In this document: positions 59,856 through 64,000 of the stretch, piece after piece
How the letters are laid out: each line of letters opens with the position of its first letter
Numbering within the stretch: the first letter of the stretch is position 1
Origin: Pseudomonadota bacterium
GTDB lineage: Bacteria; Pseudomonadota; Gammaproteobacteria; Steroidobacterales; JBCBZW01
Reading direction: 5' to 3'
Length of the DNA stretch: 64,000 nucleotides
Assembly: GCA_039815145.1 (NCBI GenBank)
Contig: JBCBZW010000002.1
Span: forward strand, 62,001-126,000
Position numbers and translations under genes: made by a program
Notes under the pieces: model-generated
Database searches by the model: none
Told to the model about the DNA's origin: nothing
Seen by the model: the letters and a program-made list of their open reading frames with translations, nothing else

Positions 59856-61802
59856 ATGCAGGGAACTTACCTCACGATCGCCTTGGCACCGCTTGTCGGT
59901 GCGCTGATCGCCGGTCTTGGCGGCAAGCAGATCGGGCGTCAGGGTGCACACCTGGTGACCATCGCTGGCGTGGCGATCTCCTTCGTGCTGTCGCTAGTGG
60001 TGCTGCGCCAGGCCCTCGACGGCGTGGTTTTCAACGGCCCCGTCTACACCTGGATGGCCAGTGACGGCATCCGCTTCGACGTCGGCTTCCTGATCGACCG
60101 CCTGACGGCCACCATGATGTGCGTGGTGACCTTCGTCTCGCTAATGGTGCACGTATACACGATCGGCTACATGAAGGAGGACCCGGGCTACCAGCGCTTC
60201 TTCAGCTACATCAGCTTGTTCACCTTCGCCATGCTGATGCTGGTGATGGCGAACAACTTCATGCAGCTGTTCTTCGGCTGGGAAGCGGTGGGCGTCGCGT
60301 CCTATCTGTTGATCGGATTCTGGTTCAAGAAGCCGACCGCCATCCACGCCAACCTGAAGGCGTTCCTGGTCAACCGCGTGGGGGACTTCGGCTTCCTGCT
60401 CGGTATCGCGGCCGTGGTGCACGTGTTCGGCAGCGTGGATTACGCCACCGTGTTCGAGGCAGCGCCCGGCGCCAAGGATCTGCACTTTGGCGGCGATGGC
60501 GGACCCTTGGCGATGACCGTGATCTGCCTGCTGCTGTTCGTCGGCGCCATGGGTAAGTCCGCCCAGGTGCCTTTGCACGTGTGGCTGCCCGATTCCATGG
60601 AAGGCCCGACACCGATCTCCGCCCTGATCCACGCGGCCACTATGGTGACGGCCGGCATCTTCATGGTGGCGCGCATGTCGCCGCTCTTCGAGCTGTCCAC
60701 CACCGCGCTCAACACGGTGCTCGTGATCGGTGCGACGACTGCCTTCTTCATGGGGCTGCTCGGGGTGGTGCAGAACGACATCAAGCGCGTGGTGGCGTAC
60801 TCGACCCTGTCCCAGCTCGGCTACATGGTGGTGGCCTTGGGCGTGTCGGCCTACGCGGCGGGCGTGTTCCACCTGGTGACCCACGCATTCTTCAAGGCGC
60901 TGCTCTTCCTTGCCGCCGGCTCGGTCATCATCGCCATGCATCACAAGCAGGACATGCGCGAGATGGGCGGCCTGCGCAAGTACATGCCGATCACCTATTG
61001 GACGTCCTTGCTGGGCTCCCTGGCCTTGATCGGGGCACCGTTCTTCTCAGGCTTCTACTCGAAAGACGTGATCATCGAGGCGGTACACGCCTCCGAGCTG
61101 CCTGGGGCTGGCTACGCGTACTGGGCCGTGTTGCTAGGGGTGTTCTTCACCGCGCTCTACACCTTCCGCATGTTCTTCATGGTGTTCCACGGTGAGGAGC
61201 GCATGGACGCGGAGACGAAATCGCATCTGCACGAGTCGCCGTGGGTGGTGACCGTGCCGCTAGTGCTGTTGGCGATCCCGTCGGTCGTGTTGGGGGGCAT
61301 CGCGATCGAGCCCTTCCTGTTCGACCACTTCTTCGATGGCGTCATCACGGTGGATCACCACCACGATGTGCTGCATCACGTGGGCGATCACTTCAAGGGC
61401 GCCGTGCCCTTCGCCCTGGCCGCCGTTAAGCACCCGCCGCTGTATCTGACGATCGCGGGGGTGGGCCTGGCCTGGTACCTGTTCCTGCACAAGCCGCAGT
61501 TGGCGACGGCCCTCGCCCAGCGCCTGTCGCCGGTGAACTCGCTGCTGGTCAACAAGTATCACTTCGACACCGTGTACGAGCGTGGCCTCGCCGCGGGTAC
61601 GCGCCTGTTGAGCCGCGGACTTTGGAAGGTGGGCGATGTGAGCGTGATCGATGGCGCCATCGTGAACGGCACGGCGAACACGGTGGGCTGGTTCTCGGGG
61701 GTCGCGCGGCGTATGCAGAGCGGCTATCTGTACCACTACGCGTTCGCCATGATCATCGGCCTCGCCGCCATGCTCGGTTGGCTGCTGACGGAAGGGAATT
61801 GA
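59856..61802 (+). CDS. nuoL: NADH-quinone oxidoreductase subunit L (antiporter-like)
   Basis: The subunit of 648 residues is the distal proton pump and carries the long lateral helix. Family segments are GWEAVGVASYLLIGFW with the key Glu, FLVNRVGDFGFLLG, GKSAQVPLHVWLPDSMEGPTPISALIHAATMVTAG with Lys and His residues of the channel, and KRVVAYSTLSQLGYM. The length is usual for NuoL. Confidence 0.98.
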   Translation: MQGTYLTIALAPLVGALIAGLGGKQIGRQGAHLVTIAGVAISFVLSLVVLRQALDGVVFNGPVYTWMASDGIRFDVGFLIDRLTATMMCVVTFVSLMVHVYTIGYMKEDPGYQRFFSYISLFTFAMLMLVMANNFMQLFFGWEAVGVASYLLIGFWFKKPTAIHANLKAFLVNRVGDFGFLLGIAAVVHVFGSVDYATVFEAAPGAKDLHFGGDGGPLAMTVICLLLFVGAMGKSAQVPLHVWLPDSMEGPTPISALIHAATMVTAGIFMVARMSPLFELSTTALNTVLVIGATTAFFMGLLGVVQNDIKRVVAYSTLSQLGYMVVALGVSAYAAGVFHLVTHAFFKALLFLAAGSVIIAMHHKQDMREMGGLRKYMPITYWTSLLGSLALIGAPFFSGFYSKDVIIEAVHASELPGAGYAYWAVLLGVFFTALYTFRMFFMVFHGEERMDAETKSHLHESPWVVTVPLVLLAIPSVVLGGIAIEPFLFDHFFDGVITVDHHHDVLHHVGDHFKGAVPFALAAVKHPPLYLTIAGVGLAWYLFLHKPQLATALAQRLSPVNSLLVNKYHFDTVYERGLAAGTRLLSRGLWKVGDVSVIDGAIVNGTANTVGWFSGVARRMQSGYLYHYAFAMIIGLAAMLGWLLTEGN

Positions 61803-61808
61803 CCAGCG

Positions 61809-63344
61809 ATGTTTGCGGACCTACCGCTACTCAGTCTTCTCATCTGGCTGCCGATGATCGGCGGCGTGCTGGCGATCGCCACAGGCGAGAACAACAACGC
61901 GCTGGCGCGTAAGATCGGCTTGGGCGTGTCGATTCTCACCTTCGTCGCCAGCATCCCGCTCTGGACCGGCTTCGACAGCACCACGGCGGCAATGCAGTTC
62001 GAAGAGCAGCTGCCGTGGATTCCGCTGCTCAACGCCACCTACCACCTCGGCGTCGACGGCATCTCGATGCCCTTGATCATCCTGACCACCTTCACGACGG
62101 TGCTGGTGGTGATCGCTGGGTGGGAGGTGATTCAGCATCGCGTCGGTCAGTACATCGGTTCGTTCCTGATCCTCGAAGGGGTGATGGTCGGGGTCTTCGC
62201 GGCCATCGACGGCCTCCTGTTCTACGTGTTCTGGGAGGCCATGCTGATCCCGATGTTCTTGATCATCGGGGTGTGGGGCGGCCCGCGTCGGATCTACGCG
62301 ACGATCAAGTTCTTCCTCTACACGTTCCTCGGCTCGGTGTTGATGCTGGTGGCGGTGATCTACCTCTACCTGAAGAGCGGCAGCTACGAGTTGGCGGATT
62401 TCTACGCCACGCCCTTGGGTGTCAACGAGCAACGCTTCATCTTCCTCGCCTTCCTGGCGGCCTTCGCCGTGAAGGTGCCGATGTGGCCCGTGCATACGTG
62501 GCTACCGGATGCGCACGTGGAGGCACCGACCGGCGGATCGGTGATCCTGGCGGCCCTGATGCTGAAGGTCGGGGGCTACGGCTTCCTGCGGTTCAGCTTG
62601 CCGGTGACGCCGGACGCGGCCAACGAACTCGACATGCTGCTGATCGCCCTGTCCCTGGTGGCGGTGGTGTACATCGGCTTCGTCGCGCTGGCGCAGCAGG
62701 ATATGAAGAAGCTGATCGCCTACTCATCGATCGCCCACATGGGCTTCGTCACCCTCGGGTTCTTCATCCCCTTCGCGGTGCTGCGCTCGACGGGCGCGTT
62801 GCAGGGCGCGGCGCTGGGCATCGAGGGCGGCATGGTGCAGATGGTGTCCCACGGCCTGATCTCGGGGGCGTTGTTCCTCTGCGTGGGCGTACTCTATGAC
62901 CGTGTCCACAGCCGCGAGATCAGCGCCTACGGTGGCGTGGCCAACACCATGCCGAAGTTTGCGGCGCTGATGGTGCTCTTCGCCCTGGCCAACGCAGGGC
63001 TGCCAGGAACGTCAGGCTTCGTCGGCGAGTTCATGGTGGTGCTAGGCACCTACAAGGCGAACGTCTGGTTTGCCGTGCTCGCAGCGACGACGCTCATTCT
63101 CGGCGCCGCCTACACCCTGTGGTTGGTGAAGCGCGTGGTGTTCGGGGAAGTGGCCAACGACAACGTGGCGCAGTTGCAGGACGTCAACCGGCGTGAGTTC
63201 GCCATGCTCTTGGTGTTGGCGCTGGCCGTGTTGGCGCTCGGCGTCTGGCCCGATCCCTTGGTCGACGTGATGCATGTCAGTGTGGACAACCTGCTCGAGC
63301 AGGCGACCACGAGCAAGTTGGAAACTCTGGAGGCGGGGCTGTGA
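61809..63344 (+). CDS. nuoM: NADH-quinone oxidoreductase subunit M (antiporter-like)
   Basis: This 511-residue pump subunit has about 14 helices. It shows HLGVDGISMPLIILTTF, WEAMLIPMFLIIGVWGG with the key Glu, FAVKVPMWPVHTWLPDAHVEAPTGGSVILAALMLKVGGYG with the channel Lys residues, and KKLIAYSSIAHMGF. It lies 6 bases after nuoL, and its stop overlaps nuoN (GTGA). Confidence 0.98.
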   Translation: MFADLPLLSLLIWLPMIGGVLAIATGENNNALARKIGLGVSILTFVASIPLWTGFDSTTAAMQFEEQLPWIPLLNATYHLGVDGISMPLIILTTFTTVLVVIAGWEVIQHRVGQYIGSFLILEGVMVGVFAAIDGLLFYVFWEAMLIPMFLIIGVWGGPRRIYATIKFFLYTFLGSVLMLVAVIYLYLKSGSYELADFYATPLGVNEQRFIFLAFLAAFAVKVPMWPVHTWLPDAHVEAPTGGSVILAALMLKVGGYGFLRFSLPVTPDAANELDMLLIALSLVAVVYIGFVALAQQDMKKLIAYSSIAHMGFVTLGFFIPFAVLRSTGALQGAALGIEGGMVQMVSHGLISGALFLCVGVLYDRVHSREISAYGGVANTMPKFAALMVLFALANAGLPGTSGFVGEFMVVLGTYKANVWFAVLAATTLILGAAYTLWLVKRVVFGEVANDNVAQLQDVNRREFAMLLVLALAVLALGVWPDPLVDVMHVSVDNLLEQATTSKLETLEAGL

Positions 63345-64000
63345 TCGAAGGTTGGGCTGGCCTGGCGCCCGCGATCGGCGAGATCGCATTGCTCACGTTG
63401 GCATGCACGGTGCTCCTGTTCGACGCCTTCGCGGGCGAGAGCGGCCGTCGGCTGACGGCGCCGCTCAGCATCGGCGCGCTGTTGGTGCTGCTCGTGCTAC
63501 TGATCCAGACCTGGCCGCAGGAGTCGCTGGTCACCCTGAGCGGACACTTCGTGGCCGATCCACTGGCGAGTCTCCTGAAGATTGTGGCCACGGTGACGGC
63601 GGCGATCGTCTTCGTCTACTCGCGACGCTACGTGGCGGACCGCGGGATCGAGAAGGGCGAGTACTGGATTCTGTCCCTGTTCGGGCTGCTCGGCATCTTC
63701 GTGCTGTCATCGGCCTACAGCTTCCTAACGCTTTACCTAGGCTTGGAGCTACTGTCCTTGTCGCTCTACGCCCTGGTCGCCTTCGATCGTAAGTCCGCGG
63801 TATCGGCCGAGTCGGCTATGAAGTACTTCGTGCTCGGTGCGATCGCCTCCGGGGCTTTGCTGTACGGCTTTTCGTTGGTCTACGGAGTCACCGGCGCACT
63901 GTCGCTGGGCGAGGTGGCCGCCGCGTCGGCTGATCTGGACCAAGGTGCTTCCCTGGTGCTGGTCGTGGGTATCGCGTTCATGGTGGTCGGCGTCGCCTTC
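63341..64000 (+). CDS. nuoN: NADH-quinone oxidoreductase subunit N (partial, cut by window end)
   Basis: The frame starts with GTG at 63341, overlapping the nuoM stop, and stays open to the window end, giving 220 residues of a subunit that is usually about 480. Helices and the NuoN segments GEYWILSLFGLLGIFVLSSA, YLGLELLSLSLYALVAF and ESAMKYFVLGAIASGALLYG, with key Glu and Lys residues, are in place. Nothing suggests truncation other than the window edge. Confidence 0.95.
   Translation, partial: MIEGWAGLAPAIGEIALLTLACTVLLFDAFAGESGRRLTAPLSIGALLVLLVLLIQTWPQESLVTLSGHFVADPLASLLKIVATVTAAIVFVYSRRYVADRGIEKGEYWILSLFGLLGIFVLSSAYSFLTLYLGLELLSLSLYALVAFDRKSAVSAESAMKYFVLGAIASGALLYGFSLVYGVTGALSLGEVAAASADLDQGASLVLVVGIAFMVVGVAF

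Overview
The window is GC-rich, densely coded bacterial DNA from a heterotrophic gammaproteobacterium. The evidence is the gene order hrcA-grpE-dnaK-dnaJ-dapB-carA-carB-greA-rlmE-ftsH-glmM-tpiA-secG-tRNA-Leu-nuoA..N, the tmRNA tag ANDDNYALAA, separate nuoC and nuoD, and a NuoC insertion of the type I associate with xanthomonads. A TonB-dependent receptor of the large Xanthomonas/Caulobacter type and an alginate-catabolism island suggest an aquatic, probably marine, polysaccharide degrader. Genus and species cannot be named from sequence alone.

Region 1 (1-3259): the 3' end of a plus-strand gene, a lipocalin lipoprotein (blc) and a secreted beta-propeller protein. Region 2 (3249-21293) is a polysaccharide/uronate island. 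It holds a secreted beta-helix protein divergent from a TonB-dependent receptor, and an operon of FAH-family hydratase, LacI regulator, KduD-like dehydrogenase and TRAP transporter (dctPQM). A convergent GntR-PL6 alginate lyase pair follows, then an operon of PL17 oligoalginate lyase, DEH-reductase-like SDR and KDG kinase. Read together: the receptor takes up oligomers, PL6 and PL17 lyases reduce them to unsaturated monouronates, TRAP imports these, the SDR reduces DEH to KDG and KdgK makes KDPG. KdgF, KDPG aldolase and a PL7/PL5 endolyase are not in the window. A shared 13-nt palindromic motif lies in front of both the receptor and the LacI operon.

Region 3 (21380-27448): a PNPOx-like protein, then the most unusual locus of the window, an apparent RiPP (ribosomally made, modified peptide) system. 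It has a 63-residue precursor with cysteines at positions 43, 53 and 63, an MvdC/MvdD-like ATP-grasp maturase, a ClpP-fold SDH-type serine protease, a MauE-like membrane redox protein, a membrane-anchored CGDC thioredoxin-like protein and a peptidase-less ABC exporter. The genes from the protease to the exporter overlap one another. This combination resembles a graspetide pathway with an added disulfide/redox arm and is my best candidate for an undescribed system.

Region 4 (27473-64000) is housekeeping: tmRNA and smpB; a sodium symporter where ratA is usual; rnfH, bamE, recN and nadK; the heat-shock operon with sigma-32-like promoters; dapB; carAB behind a two-hairpin leader; greA, rlmE, ftsH; glmM (perhaps leaderless), tpiA, secG, tRNA-Leu(GAG); and the complex I operon nuoA-N, cut by the window end within nuoN. 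I saw no CRISPR array, insertion sequence or prophage.
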